Shown here piece by piece: positions 33,138 to 44,621 of a DNA stretch of 64,000 nucleotides; position 1 is the stretch's first letter, and each line of letters starts with the position of its first letter. Made by a program: the position numbers and the translations under genes. The notes under the pieces were generated by a model. The model was given only the letters and a program-made list of their open reading frames with translations, was not told where the DNA came from and did no database searches. The stretch comes from Thereva unica (Eukaryota > Arthropoda > Insecta > Diptera > Therevidae), in contig OX465282.1 of the NCBI GenBank assembly GCA_949987705.1, positions 66,027,922 to 66,091,921 of the forward strand, in the 5' to 3' direction.

Positions 33138-33520
33138 CTAATTTTGTAAAAAAAAGTGTTGGTTAATTACGTATTTTTTGGATAAAAAAATGGTTGAAGT
33201 TGAAATTTTAGTGAAAAAAAACACAAAATTTTGACTTTGACAACTTATAACTCTGGACGTTGGTGGGTAGAAACCTTGACTTTTAAAGTTTTTACATAGG
33301 TGGTATTCTGCGTAAATTGTTACTTTATTCATGAAAATATCTAATAGGGTTACAAAAATACAGGGTAATATGTAAACCTCTACCAAAAAAGTTTCAAAGC
33401 ACCCTTGCGGCTAAACCGTTACGATTTCCCCCACCCATACGATTTTTTGTTCGTCTATCCAAAACCTATCCACAGCCCAGCGTTTCGATATTTTCACTGC
33501 TACACCCTGTACAATAACGA
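33138..33520. repeat. Dispersed repeat, inverted copy of 37736-37898
   Basis: The words GGCTAAACCGTTACGATT, CATACGATTTTTTGTTCGTC and TACAGGGTAA recur inverted at 37736-37895. They continue at 39281-39330 on the far side of a foldback insertion. This copy is uninterrupted and gives the empty site. Confidence 0.8.
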
Positions 33521-35250
33521 AAATATGAAGCATTCGATTTCATTTAATGGAAGGAAAAAGTTACCCAAGTGCGGCAGCTTTGACTGGTGTAACTGGTGTA
33601 ATGTACTGACCTGACCTGACCTTTTTCTAAAAAGCAAATTATTGATCATCTTCTTGGCTTTATATCTGTTTTTTTATGGATTTTTAATCTCATTTGTAAC
33701 AAAAGTAGGTTTTGCAAAAATCTAAAACATTTTTGCTCAGAACGGAGAAAACATAGGAAACTTTCATGAGTCGCGGGTACTGTGCCAGTTTTGAATTTTG
33801 TTAATAGTATGTAAAACTAAAAACATAAATGAAATGCTTATGTGGAAACTAGGTAAAGTCTGAAATTTATATGTACAGTAACGTTTTTAGATCCGCTTGT
33901 GACAATTTCAAGCTTCGCTGGCTGTCAAGTACATTTCTCAAGTCGATTCACTTCATGTGTTCTCAGATAACATATTTTTCAGTTGATTTTTACGTACTCA
34001 TATGCACTCATAATTCATTTTAACGGAAAAATAAATCCGCGCATCTTCATATTTACAGTTAAAGGTTTATCTCAGATTATCTGTGGGAGCGAAATTTAGT
34101 TATTTCAAATAATTATAGGTCTATGAAGATAACCAGTCATTTTGTTTGAGTGAAAGTAGGCGCAGCCCTTTCCAAATATACTTTTAATTGTACTTAATTT
34201 AAAAATTCAAAAGTGGATAAAGGTGGCAAATGAATGTTTTTTTCAATTTATATTATTTAAATCTCTGTTAAAAAAATAATTTAAAACTGCTTGGATTTCA
34301 CTTTTCGTCAGGCCTGACCTACTTTTTGACCCTTTTAAAATTTTATAAATATGTACTTATTTAAAATACAAAAGGGATGATGATGTGGGCCAACGCGGTT
34401 GGCTGCTCAATAGAGATTTCAAAATGAAAATCTATAAATTGTGTAGCCGCCTCAAGTAACAGATCATAGTTGTCCAATGAGAATGGGATTTTTTATCTAT
34501 TGGCCTGCTGCTACTTGTATTCAGTTACTCCGTTCATAGTGGAGAATGGTAGCAGACCAATCAAATTGTCGAAAATATCTCTTTTTTGCAAACCGACCCA
34601 TCGGCAAGGTAAAATATGAAATAAATGAGAAAAATTATATAAAATGAACTACTTTTGTACACCTAGACTATTGCGTTTATTGCAGTTTTTTGGCGAGGAA
34701 GCTAAATTGTTTGACAGGTTTGAGTAAATTGAGAGAAGAAGCTTTTTTAAATTGAACTACATTTCAATTAAGTAAGTCATCGCCAGAATTCACAAAGAAA
34801 TCTCCTAAGACCTCCATTATCCACTGTTTTGTTCCCCCTTTCTTCTTCCTGTTTTGGCCTCGCTTTGGGATGGTGCACTCACTCGCGTGAAGGAACCACA
34901 AGATATAATATTTAAGTTCAAGATATTAGAAACACTTTAATGAATAGCCGATTACACTTTACTTTAAATTATTTAATAACTTAATTACTTTACAATGAAT
35001 TTTTATTAGATAAATAATAAGATATATGAATACTAGCGGGGACCCGTTACCCCGCACCCATACGCCAATAGTAGCAAATAAAAACAATTGATTTGGTATT
35101 TTTCGAGATATGAATTTTACACAACCGAAGTGCCTCAAAGAACGGGTACTTGTAAAATTAATGCAAATCTACAAAATGTAACTATTCATAATGTCTAACC
35201 AAAGAATCAATTATTATTTCTGTAAAATTTCAAGGCATTAGATTCAATAT
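33521..35250. other. AT-rich sequence, nothing recognised
   Basis: No gene seen. A short CTGACCTGACCTGACC run at about 33606-33622 is too short to interpret. Confidence 0.4.
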
Positions 35251-35780
35251 GCTTTTATATTAAGTTTGACCAGTAGAATACAATAAGCAATGTACTATAC
35301 TCAATATACCGTTAGAACCATGGCGCCCGTCTCAAGATCCGGTACGCCTCGCTGCACCCAACAGCCAATAGTAGCCAATATAAACCATCCATTGACTTAG
35401 TATTCTTCGAGTTATGAATTTTACACAGATGAAGTGCTTCAAAGAACGGGTACATGTGTCTTGAGAAGGTCTCCATGGATCTAACGGTATATTGAGTATA
35501 CTATATTGCTTATTGTATTCTACTTGTCATACCCTCTCATTTGATACCCATGTCGAGGGGGTTGTGAAAAAAGTGGTAATCCGTCCTCGCAGACGGTACA
35601 TTGAGTATACGATATTGCTTAATGTATTCTAATTAGCATACCCTTTCATTTGATATTCATGTCGAAGGGGTTGTGAAGAAAGTGGTAGTCCGCCCTTTTG
35701 AGACGGCCGCCATGGAATGGAACTTATGGTATATTGAGTATACGATATTGCTTATTGTGTGGATCTTGCTTTTTGTATTT
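35251..35780. repeat. Satellite array (ATTTGATACCCATGTCGA family)
   Basis: About four diverged units, each with ATATTGAGTATACTATATTGC and CATTTGATACCCATGTCGA words. One is in inverted orientation near 35290-35330. The same family occurs at 39340-39800 and 48025-49740. Confidence 0.75.
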
Positions 35781-35794
35781 CAGTTTAGTTTCAA

Positions 35795-35911
35795 TAGCGT
35801 CATGGCCTACCTATTGTTTGACAGCTGCGTAAATTTGAAATTTTCATTAAATGGAATAATTCAATTTAATGACAATTTTATATTTACAAAGCTGTCAAAC
35901 AATATGTAGGC
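35795..35911. repeat. Small inverted repeat
   Basis: ATTGTTTGACAGCT near 35813 is mirrored by AGCTGTCAAACAAT near 35890, around an AT-rich loop. It abuts the foldback to its right and resembles a miniature DNA transposon remnant. Confidence 0.6.
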
Positions 35912-37177
35912 ACGGCTCGCCTGAACTCAGTTTCACCCAAAAGTTCTGGCACTTCTGATTTTATTGCGGCAACACTTAAATTAAACTTTCAGAAACTCAA
36001 AAAAACTAACAAGAAAAACATGTGTCGAGCTATTTTAGATTGCGAGCGTTTTTTCGCCAAAAAAAAAACGTTAGGTGATTTTTGCAATTTATCGACAGCA
36101 CCCGAGTTGGGTCTCCCTCGCTGGCGCACCTCAAAGGTCCTACTACTCCTGACTAACTCCTTCTTACCTATCCTCTATTCCACTCTCTTTTCCGCTTGAA
36201 ATGGACACACAACTACCAGAACGTTATCACTCACTCGACAAGAATTTCATTACGCTAAAATTTGGCGTATGCCTTCCTGTATTTCTATATTCTAAAGGCC
36301 TTTTCGTGATTCAGTGCTACTTGGTTCGTACACTGCAGTATTCGCGGAGTCGCGCGTTTAGCTGGCCGTTGGCGGCTGAGCAATCTACTACTATGCTACT
36401 TTCTGGAGTTTGTGTAGGATTTAGTCATATCTTAAGGCTTCCATTTACACATAGGCCGCCGGCCGCCTGAAGGTTTTCGCCTTGAGGCCAAACATTACCA
36501 CACGTGCACCGGCCGCCAACTGTATGGGGCCTGCAGTCCACGAAAACTGACAAAAATCTTTATGTTTTTGGGCATTTATCGTCAGTTCGTGCCTGAAGAT
36601 CTATACTTCTATTCACTCTCAAGCCGTGAATTCACGGCACAAATTCACGCCATATCCCCTTGAAAAGGAAAGCAAGGCGCGAGCTAGGCGAGAAAACCAT
36701 CCGCATACGCGTTCGCGCTTTTTCGCGTGTGTTCACGGCGTGAGTCTGGAGCTCTTTGAAGTTTTCGTTGAGGCCATGAATATTTTTGCACTTGAATTAC
36801 GTGAAATTGAGTGAGATTCGGTTCGACCCCCTGGCCCAAAACGTCTCGTGTAATTAATGGACGACCCCTTAGCAATTATTTTTTACAAAATATGAACAAA
36901 AATTTTAAGCTTACATTAACTTATGAAGTGTAAATACATACTAAACCAATTTCAAATATATAACAAAGAATTGCGTTCTTCATAAAACAAAAAAATAAAC
37001 AAGAGAATTAACGGGTTTCTTTTCTTTTTCGAACAAACGCTCGCAATCGAAAATAGCTCGACACATGGTTTTCTTGTTAGTTTTTTTTGAGTTTCTGAAA
37101 GTTTAATTTAAGTGTTGCCGCAATAAAATCAGAAGTGCCAGAACTTTTGGGTTAGACTGGGTTCAGGCGAGCCGTGT
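35912..37177. mobile_element. Foldback element with about 145-bp inverted ends
   Basis: The ends CACGGCTCGCCTGAAC / GTTCAGGCGAGCCGTG lead into about 145 bp of inverted repeat (words GCACTTCTGATTTTATTGC, ATGTGTCGAGCTATTTT). Both ends are bordered by TAGG. The interior (36060-37025) is less AT-rich at 36340-36840 and holds small palindromes such as GCCGTGAATTCACGGC. No protein is recognised. Confidence 0.78.
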
Positions 37178-37735
37178 AGGCCATGAAGCTATACAAACTA
37201 AAATGAAGTAAAAATTCCTAAAACTACAATTTTTTTAGATTTTTTAGGTATTTCTTTTGGTTAAAGGTATAAAAAATACCCAACGACCTATTCTCAGACC
37301 TACCAAATATACACAAAAAATTTCATAAAAATCGGTCAACCCGTTTTGGAGGAGTTCGGTAACAAACACTGAGATGTTACGAGATTTTTATAGATATAAA
37401 TATAAGTTATTTGTTGGGATCACAACATGTCGCAACTTCCTAGTACACGCATTTTTCAAAAATTGGTTGACCCAATTGTGTTCGCCGCGTACTTGATGAC
37501 GCTTACGACCACGGGTTGTTCACCGTTGAGTTGGAACGTTGAACAACCACAAAGACTGCCAAATAAAGTCCAGACGCTAATTTCGTTACAAATCGCACAG
37601 GCAGTACTGGCTTCAGGAGGCGAACCCGGACGACCGCCTCAGGGCGCCAAGTCCAAGAGAGTGCCGTCGCTACCAACGAGATCCAGTATTGGGTTCATTT
37701 ATTTAGTTATTAAATGGTTATGCCTCCACTACAGG
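37178..37735. other. Unassigned sequence
   Basis: An AT-rich part, then 37430-37690 of more balanced composition with an open frame (37427-37786) that has no recognised domain. Confidence 0.35.
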
Positions 37736-37898
37736 GTGTATCAGTTAAAATGTCGAAACGCCTGGCTGTGGATAGATCTTGGATAGACGAATAAAAAATC
37801 GTATGGCTGGGGAGGGGGAGAATCGTAACGGTTTAGCCGCTAGGGCGTTTTGAATTTTTTTGGTAGAGTTTTACCCTGTATTTTTGTAACCCTATTTA
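37736..37898. repeat. Dispersed repeat, inverted copy of part of 33138-33520
   Basis: The match runs from the word TGTATCAGTTAAAATGTCG-like segment to TTTTTGTAACCCTATT, where the foldback begins. It resumes at about 39281 (TTAGATATTTTCATGAA). Confidence 0.8.
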
Positions 37899-39278
37899 GC
37901 CCAGGCATCGAATGCTCAAAAAAAGGTATAGAGGGAAATGCTTGGAACACAATTTTTGACTTCGTAACTTTGTTTGGACTAGTTAGGAGGTGAACATATC
38001 AAAAGTCCCCGCCCCTAGCCCTTGAGCTTGGGGAAAGAGGGGGGTTTAAAGGACCCATTTTTCGGTTTTTCGCTTATATCTGGGAAACTATGCGTCCTAG
38101 CGACATGACCACTATAAACAAAATGAAAGCTGATTAAATTTTCTATAAGCTTGGCTCAGTCAAGTTTTTCGATATCTTGTATAGTTTTCGAGATATCTGC
38201 TCTTGAAAGTCTGTAATTTTCGAAAAAAAAAAAATTTTTGCTCTTTTTTGCCAGATGACTCTATAAGCCATTGGGATAGTTTTATAAATCACAACCATTA
38301 AATGAAAACGAAGTTTATTGAAATAGGAAAGTGAATTAACATAAAACATTACAACAGTAGGCACCATTGAGTCAATTTCTTGCGATCTTGGGGTGGGAAG
38401 GACCTTCATCCTCGTCTTCGTTTTCATCTTCTTTTTCAAAAATCTCTTCTCCATCGGACCCCTGTAGAGAAACGTTCAGAGGATCCTCCTGGTCTTCTTC
38501 ATCTTCGGAGTCAACTTGAATGACCCCATTCAGGCACTTCTCCTGGCAATTTTGGCATGCTGAGGAACATTTGAGGCTTCCTTATTTGCAGCCACACTTC
38601 ACGCTGGCACAGTCTTTCTTACATCGGCAGAAAATCACTTTCAGGATATCCTCCGGTGCAGCTGCTAACTCACTGTGCACTGGAACTGGGGTCTGAAAAG
38701 ACTGCTGCTGCTTTCTGGACCGCTGGAGATTTCAGATACAACTTCGCAAATGCGACCTTGCTTTTTTGAAATGCAGAAGATGTTGTGTCGCATCCAGTAA
38801 AGGCGTGCAAAAATAGCGCGTCTTTGAAACCTTGTTGCTGAAGCTCTTGAGATGAGAAGAATGAATCTCTTATCTTCCCACGTCCAGGCAACCACAACCC
38901 TTTTGACGGAATTACTATTTAGGTTCATCGTAGAAGATTCATCCGGTAAAAAAGAGCAAAAAATTTTTTTTACAGACTTTCAAGAGCAGATATCTCGAAA
39001 AATATACAAGATATCGAAAAACTTGACTGAGCCAAGCTTATAGAAAATTTAATCAGCTTTCATTTTGTTTATAGTGGTCATGTCGCTAGGACGCATAGTT
39101 TCCCAGATATAAGCGAAAAACCGAAAAATTGGTCCTTTAAACTCCCCTCTTTCCCCAAGCTCAAGGGCTAGGGGCGGGGACTTTTGATATGTTCACCTCC
39201 TAACTAGTCCAAACAAAGTTGCGAAGTCAAAAATTGTGTTCCAAGCAGTTCCCTCTATACCTTTTCGTTGCCTGGCCT
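37899..39278. mobile_element. Foldback element carrying a decayed gene
   Basis: Inverted arms at about 37930-38245 and 38955-39262 share over 300 bp at high identity (words GGAGGTGAACATATCAAAAG, GACATGACCACTATAAAC). The outer ends read GCCCAGGCA / TGCCTGGCC. The host repeat at 33300-33400 gives the empty site. The loop (38246-38950) contains the pseudogene described next. The target duplication is short or unclear (TTAG-like). Confidence 0.85.
38372..38935 (-). pseudogene. TGCDT-motif protein with Cys-rich tail, transposon cargo
   Basis: The minus strand encodes ALFLHAFTGCDTTSSAF near 38820, continuing KVAFAKLYLKSP. After a one-base frame change near 38690 it continues AAPEDILKVIFCRCKKDC, then CGCK, an in-frame stop at 38582-38584, then LKCSSACQNC and an acidic tail ending at 38372. 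I know this combination (a GCD-type motif resembling PIN/FEN-like nucleases plus a Cys-rich CxC tail) from uncharacterised arthropod and cnidarian proteins often found in repeats. The nuclease idea is inference. Only the C-terminal part is present, with one nonsense codon and one frameshift. Confidence 0.65.
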
Positions 39279-39339
39279 AATTAGATATTTTCATGAACAA
39301 GTCACCAATCTACGCAGAATACTCCCACCTATCTCAATC

Positions 39340-39800
39340 TGTATAGTCCGATGACAATGCAATATGGTATACTCAATATACCGTTAGATCCATGGTGGCC
39401 GTCTCAGGAGGGCGGATTAAAATAAGAGGGCGGATTACCATTTTCTTCACAACCCGTTCGGCATGAGTATCAAATGAAAGGGTATGATAAGTAGAATACA
39501 ATAAGCAATATAGTATCCTCAATATATCGTTAGAACCATGGCGGGTTACCATCTGCTTCAGAATCCCTTCGTCATGGATATCAAATGAAAGGATATGATA
39601 AGTAGAACACCATAAGCAATATAGTATCCTCCATATGTCGTTAGGTCCATGGCGGTCATCTCAAGAGGTCTGATTACCATTTTATCCACAACAGCCTTGA
39701 CATAGGTATCAAATTAAAGGGCATCATAAGTAGAATACAAAAGGCTATGTCGTTAGATTCAAGGCGACCGTCTCATGAGGGTGAATTACCATTGTCTTTA
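39340..39800 (-). repeat. Satellite array, inverted orientation
   Basis: Several units contain GGTATCAAATGAAAGGG-like and CCATGGCGG words, the reverse complement of the units at 48025-49000. Period is roughly 120-130 bp. Confidence 0.78.
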
Positions 39801-39869
39801 CAATTTACCGTATGTTTCTATCATAATATTATTAAGATGTTCAAAGTCGATTGCAAAATTTCACACACA

Positions 39870-40115
39870 AAAACTAAAAAGCTGAAAATAATTATTTAGA
39901 TAAAAAACTTTTTAATATTCCACGTTTTTAAAACGAACTGAAAAGTGTAAAATAATTTCTCCTAGCCCCATACAAATTTAAAACCTCAAACATATTCCTA
40001 ACACCATACAGATAGTCCTGAAAATTTGTAGTAGCTATGAAAATATTTGTAAGATTTAAAAAAAAACATGGGGCGTTTCCCTCCGCTTTAATTGTTGAAA
40101 CCATCAGGCATATTT
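39870..40115. repeat. Dispersed repeat, direct copy at 47595-47830
   Basis: Shared words include AACCTCAAACATATTCCTAA, GATAGTCCTGAAAATTTGT and GAAAATATTTGTAAGATTT in the same order. Confidence 0.8.
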
Positions 40116-40134
40116 TTAATTGTTGCCTGACAGC

Positions 40135-40375
40135 CTCCCTAGTCCCTTTACTCTGCAAAAAAAGCCATAGTGACTCCCATACCTAAAAAGCCCTCGCCCG
40201 CCTATTTGTCTGATTTTCGCGCCCTATTAGTGTTCTTCCTTTTTTTGCTAAAGTCTTTTAGAAAATTGTATTTGCTCAAGTCATTTGCTTCTCATAATTT
40301 CCTTTCTAATCGCCAATCTGGCTTCCGTCAATCCCATAACTTCAAAACTGCTATACTGAAGTAGTACAGTGCAAT
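40135..40375 (+). pseudogene. LINE reverse transcriptase fragment
   Basis: The plus strand reads AIVTPIPKKPSPAYLSDFRA, then LKSFRKLYLL, then NFLSNRQSGFRQSHNFKTA. These correspond to the fingers motifs of a LINE RT (the usual P.PK....DFRPI and .QSGFR..H) with several substitutions. It is cut at both ends. Confidence 0.75.
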
Positions 40376-41434
40376 TAGTAAATCAAATTGCATTTCATGA
40401 TGTACAAAATTTTTTTTTGGAATTTGTTCGGGTACATCTGACAATGTTAAAACCAAGTTTGTGGGGTCGCAGTGTGATGGGAAAAGCCGCCGTCTTGAAA
40501 AAGAGGTAGAGGTCGTTTATACCAAATAATTCAGTTGTGTGCAATGATAGCTGAAAATGATCTATACAAAGTCATTATAGAATAAAATTATCTACAAAAT
40601 GAGCCCTCAACGAGGTCTGTAAGTTAATTTGGCTCAAAGTTATGGCCGCTCAAAGTTCGAACTTGTTCGGGTGGTTGAGGTTGAATGCACTTTTTTGCGA
40701 TTAACTCGTAAGATATTAATTTGGGTGGGTTAGTGCCAATTACCGAACTTATAGTGCTAGTGATTACCTTTAGAATAAGTCCTTAGTCATCGTTCTCGCT
40801 TGTATAGTTTGCGAGTAATCCAACGCCAAAGTTTGCACTTCACGTGCCTGAAATAACTGATAACGCAATTTTTTTTGAATATCTCCTTAACGGTTGCTCA
40901 TATGAAAAAGTAGTAAACAGCAGAAATACGGGCATTAAAATATCTTTCAGATGGGCTATTGGCTATTATTAGTTTATTAAAAATGTTTTTTTGCAAATAT
41001 CTAATCAACTATTTATTTACGATATGTATGAACATTAATGTGTATCTATATGAAACAATCGGCGCTGAATTGCGGCTAAACTATAAATGCTAGAAAAAAA
41101 TGTTTAAAGTAAAATTTCAACGGAACGGAAACGGAATTTGTTGGTATAACTTGTCATCGTAAATAAATAGTTGATTAGATATTCTAATTCTGACCAAAAA
41201 AGTTAAATCACTTATTTATCTACAAAAAAGATTATATACATACATTTTTGTCGTAAAATGCACAGTTTCTGAGATATAGAATTAAACGCGTTTCCCTTCA
41301 TTGTAAGTGAAGCATAAGGGTGGGGATGACGCCATTTTGAATTTAAGCTCAAAAAAATATGTAAAAACATTTGGTAAAAAAAAAATCGCGTGCGGTATTT
41401 TTCGCATTACGAAGGCCTTTTTTTCGACGTATTT
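40376..41434. other. AT-rich sequence, nothing recognised
   Basis: I see no coding or repeat features. Confidence 0.4.
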
Positions 41435-41640
41435 ACTGGACTATGGTGGCCAACCTACTTTTACCACACGGAGGAGTTCTTTTAGTAACGGGTCGAACGC
41501 TGTTTCTGCTTTAAATATTTCTTTTTTTGTCTCACTAATATTAATTGTGTGTATCACCTCATTTATATCACTAATCTCAGTCTTAGAATTTTCCCTCTCA
41601 GGGTAGTTTCTTGATAGAAGGTTTGCCATCAGCATTGTTT
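41435..41640 (-). pseudogene. LTR retrotransposon (Ty3/gypsy-like) pol remnant
   Basis: On the minus strand the peptide ANLLSRNY, then EISDINEVIHTINIS, then TAFDPLLKELLRVVKVGWP follows the pattern at the RNase H-integrase boundary of Ty3/gypsy pol (AD.LSR, then T..DP.L..L...GWP). Nothing else of the element remains nearby. Confidence 0.6.
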
Positions 41641-41664
41641 TCCTAGGGGTGTAGCATCTGTTAT

Positions 41665-42570
41665 TGCTTTTAGCTTAAAAAAAAAACGCTTATACAGTGG
41701 CTCTGACTTTCATCTCTGAAAGTACTGCCGCTAGCGACTTGGGCCATATCTCAAAAAGTAGCTCTTGGCCAAAAGACCTAAAACTGAGAAAATGGTCTGG
41801 AAATTTCAACCGGAAGTATATTTAACAATAAAAAAGAGATTTCTAATAAAGTCCATATATATCCGTAGTCTAGGGCTAAGGCGCTGGAATCCTATCCCGG
41901 GGAACCAAGTTCAATCCTCGGCCGCGAATTCGTGAAATACAATTTTATTTTTACTTCGGTGGAACATGTTTTGATTCTATCACTAAATTATATTATTTAA
42001 TAATAATACTCAGGAGAACATAAACATTTTCTTAATTAAAAGTGAAAAAATATCATTTTCTTGATTTTTTATGGCTCTTCGGCGGCTTTATAAATCGTTA
42101 AAAAATTTCGCGGAAATAATATAAAGTACATATTTATAATCATGTAGGTGGTGCTGTAGACCAAAAAAAACTCAATTTTATCGAACTTCGCTGTGGATTT
42201 GTCCCAAAAAATATCTATGATTTTAACGAAACATTTTGTGGGTTTATGAAAAATGGATAATCACAGTTATTAAAATTATTAGTGAGTTTCAATAGATATA
42301 AAACGAAAAGTATATGTCTAGTTTTTTCCAGGGAATATAAACCCTTACTGAAATGAATGAAAATTTATAAATTTAATTGCACGAGCGGTGTATTTAAGAC
42401 CGTCCTTATAGTCCATTACTATAAGAAAGTGATTTTTCTCAGAATTTTTAATATTTTACAAAAATTTTACAAACGGTTTGCCCCTTATCTAAAAATTTTT
42501 CCAGCCCTTTGTCTAAAAGCATATTTTTAAGTTTTTATTAACTAAATTTGTATGTATCTCTTTAGAATAA
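41665..42570. repeat. Repeat unit A, inverted copy of 56275-57180
   Basis: Extended similarity exists to the reverse complement of 56275-57180, including TCTGACTTTCATCTCTGAAA, GAAATTTCAACCGGAAGTAT-like and ATGCTTTTAAACAAAAGGCT-like words. It carries a tRNA-like module. Confidence 0.82.
41862..41933 (+). other. tRNA-like module
   Basis: GTAGTCTAGGGCTAAGGCGC resembles a tRNA D-arm/A box. AAGTTCAATCC about 35 bases later resembles a B box. The equivalent module lies on the minus strand at about 56885-56955. Acceptor pairing is poor. Confidence 0.55.
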
Positions 42571-42589
42571 CAAAAAAAATTATAATAAA

Positions 42590-43135
42590 CTAAGCAAACA
42601 CCAAGAATTGAACCCCGGGACTTTCGCCCCCGATCTAGAGCCTTCTCAATACTCCAAACACTAACTTGTAGGAATGTGGCAATAAACATATTTATTCATT
42701 CTTACGTAAAAAGGTACATTCCAATGCTAGATATGTATAAACTTTCGAAGGAAGTAAACAACTGATTTATGACAACAGGTTTTCTATTATTTATAAAATG
42801 TATTTTGTATATTTTATGGAAATTGATAATCACAGGTAAAACGAAAAGTAATGTAATATTGCCATAGATGGAGTGTTCACTATTCTTTGTAATAGATGGG
42901 GTGCAATTAAAATATATCAATTCTTTCAAATTCTTGGCGGGTAATTATTGTATAATTCTTCCAGCAGCATCTACATGAAAGATGCGTTAGTTTTTCAAGT
43001 TATTTGTTGGAATGTTTTCGTGATTCTTCACAATCTCCACTTAATATATGAAGTGTTATTCAACAGAGAGGATACCATGAAAAAGCGTAATTAGTGGCTA
43101 GTCTCTAGGCACAACACCCTACTAGTTTGTTTTTG
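42590..43135. repeat. Repeat unit B, direct copy of 55720-56275
   Basis: The segments match over about 540 bp (words CCAAACACTAACTTGTAG, CAACTGATTTATGACAACAG, GGGGTGCAATTAAAATATAT). The unit ends in GTCTCTAGGCACAACA, the same terminus that bounds the 5-kb palindrome. A tRNA-like B box (minus strand, GGTTCAATTCTTGG) is at about 42603-42620. Confidence 0.85.
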
Positions 43136-43342
43136 TTATGGTACTTTTGTATGTTCTCTAAAAGATGTAAATCTTGTGTACTTTCCTGAAAATAAGTTAG
43201 TATTATTACTATAGTATTATGGTACTAATGAACACCCACTTCCCGAGTAGTACTACAGTTGATCTATCTCGATAAACTCTTCAGCCTCACAACAGCTGAT
43301 CAGATCTATCATAAGTAGAGCAAAAATAAAATGGGCTGTAAA
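43136..43342 (+). pseudogene. LOA-like LINE fragment (left flank of hAT element)
   Basis: The last part (about 43308-43342) reads ISRAKIKWAV on the plus strand and joins, across the hAT element and one duplication copy, to NTFQPYKSQGPDRIVP at 45590. That reconstructs the start of a LINE RT domain. Further left I cannot read protein. Confidence 0.65.
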
Positions 43343-43537
43343 CAGTGGCGGTTCCTCTTTGGAAGCAAAGGAAGCACTGCTTCCTTTGACCAAATAGGCA
43401 ACTTCATAAAAATAAATTTATATAAATAATAATAAATTTAAATTTATATCAAGATTAATCACAACAAAAATCTTAACATATTTCCTCCTCTGGAAACACT
43501 AAAGCTGGAGATATTACAGCTTCCCATTGCTGTGTTA

Positions 43538-43650
43538 GGCCTCGAACATGATATGAGCGGCGAGCGGCAGAGTGACAATACTAAAGTACCTCGCTTCGTT
43601 AATTCCAGACGTTAAATTTTCCTGGCGCCGCTCTTATTGTGGCCGAGGCC
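43538..43650. mobile_element. 113-bp MITE with TTA duplication
   Basis: GGCCTCGAACATGATATGAG and its near-complement CTCTTATTGTGGCCGAGGCC form the ends, with TTA on each side (43535-43537, 43651-43653). The 3-bp TTA duplication suggests PIF/Harbinger. It sits between the arms of an outer inverted repeat (GGAGATATTACAGCTT / AAGCTGTAATATATCC). Confidence 0.75.
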
Positions 43651-44098
43651 TTACACAACATGGTTAAGCTGTAATATATCCAGCTTCTTTGCCACAGAAA
43701 ATCAACGTGAAAACTCCAACACATTCAATCTAATTGGACCCACACTCACGCAAAGGTTTGCGTTAATACAGTACCCTCAGAAGCTGAGCATAACCCAGCT
43801 TCTTCGGAACCGAAAAGCGAGAATTGATAAGTGGAAAATAGAGAAATTTTCTGCATCCACCAAAATCTCTTTGTTAGCTTTGTTTCTTTTATCTGTTCTG
43901 GCTTCGAGCAATATTAAATTTGCTCTTGAAATTTTTCTTCGTAATTTCGTTTTTGACTCTTCTTAAAATTTGAATTTTCGTTTGTAGATTGAGTCAAGAA
44001 AAAAGAGATCAAGGATAGGTGAAGTTTCTCTTTATCTATTGTTTATTCTAGTGGGGTGGCAGGCGGTGTTTTTTGAAAATAAGCTGATAACTTTGTAG

Positions 44099-44621
44099 CA
44101 GTGTTGGGCCTTCTACTACAATAGTAGCAGATCTACTACATTTCGCGTTTTCAAAATTCTACTACATTTTGTTTCTTATTTGCTACATATTTGACGTCAT
44201 CAGAAAAATTATTTTCATTCAAATTCGAATGGCCAGTTTCACACGGGCCAACAGCCAACCAATAAAAATCGACTGAAAACGTCGTTTGTGGAAAAGAGGG
44301 TGAGAGAGGACGATGAAAAATTTGCCCATCCCATCGTCCTCTCTCACCCTCTTCTCCACAAACGAACGTTTTCAGACGATTTTTGTTGGTTGGTTGTCTG
44401 TCGACCCGTGTGAAACTGGCCAATACAATTTCGCACTTTTGTCGTCGAATTCCCCCTTTGTTACATCTGTCGTAGAGACTCGGATTAGATTCCTTCCGTC
44501 TGTAAATCAATAAAAGTTGGAATAAAAGTTGGTTTTTTGTTGCTACTACATTTTTTTCAATTCTACTACTATTTTTTTTACATAATTACTACATTTTTAA
44601 AATCGCCAAGGCCCAACACTG
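44099..44621. mobile_element. hAT MITE, 523 bp
   Basis: The ends are CAGTGTTGGGCCTT / AAGGCCCAACACTG. The exact 8-bp duplication CTTTGTAG lies at 44091-44098 and 44622-44629. Subterminal CTACTAC words occur at both ends. It contains another palindrome. Confidence 0.93.
44229..44424. mobile_element. Palindromic MITE nested in the hAT MITE
   Basis: CCAGTTTCACACGGG and its complement bound about 85-bp arms with high identity (GAGGGTGAGAGAGGACGATG / CATCGTCCTCTCTCACCCTC). The loop is very short. I found no clear target duplication. Confidence 0.85.

Noticed and set aside
33600..33625. Telomere-like CTGACC repeat
   Set aside because: Only three units, not the usual insect telomere motif.
37427..37786. 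Possible small protein gene
   Set aside because: No domain, composition change or context supports it, and it runs into a dispersed repeat.
43637..43966. hAT transposase fragment
   Set aside because: The 109-residue frame shows none of the hAT catalytic or dimerisation motifs and starts in a MITE border.
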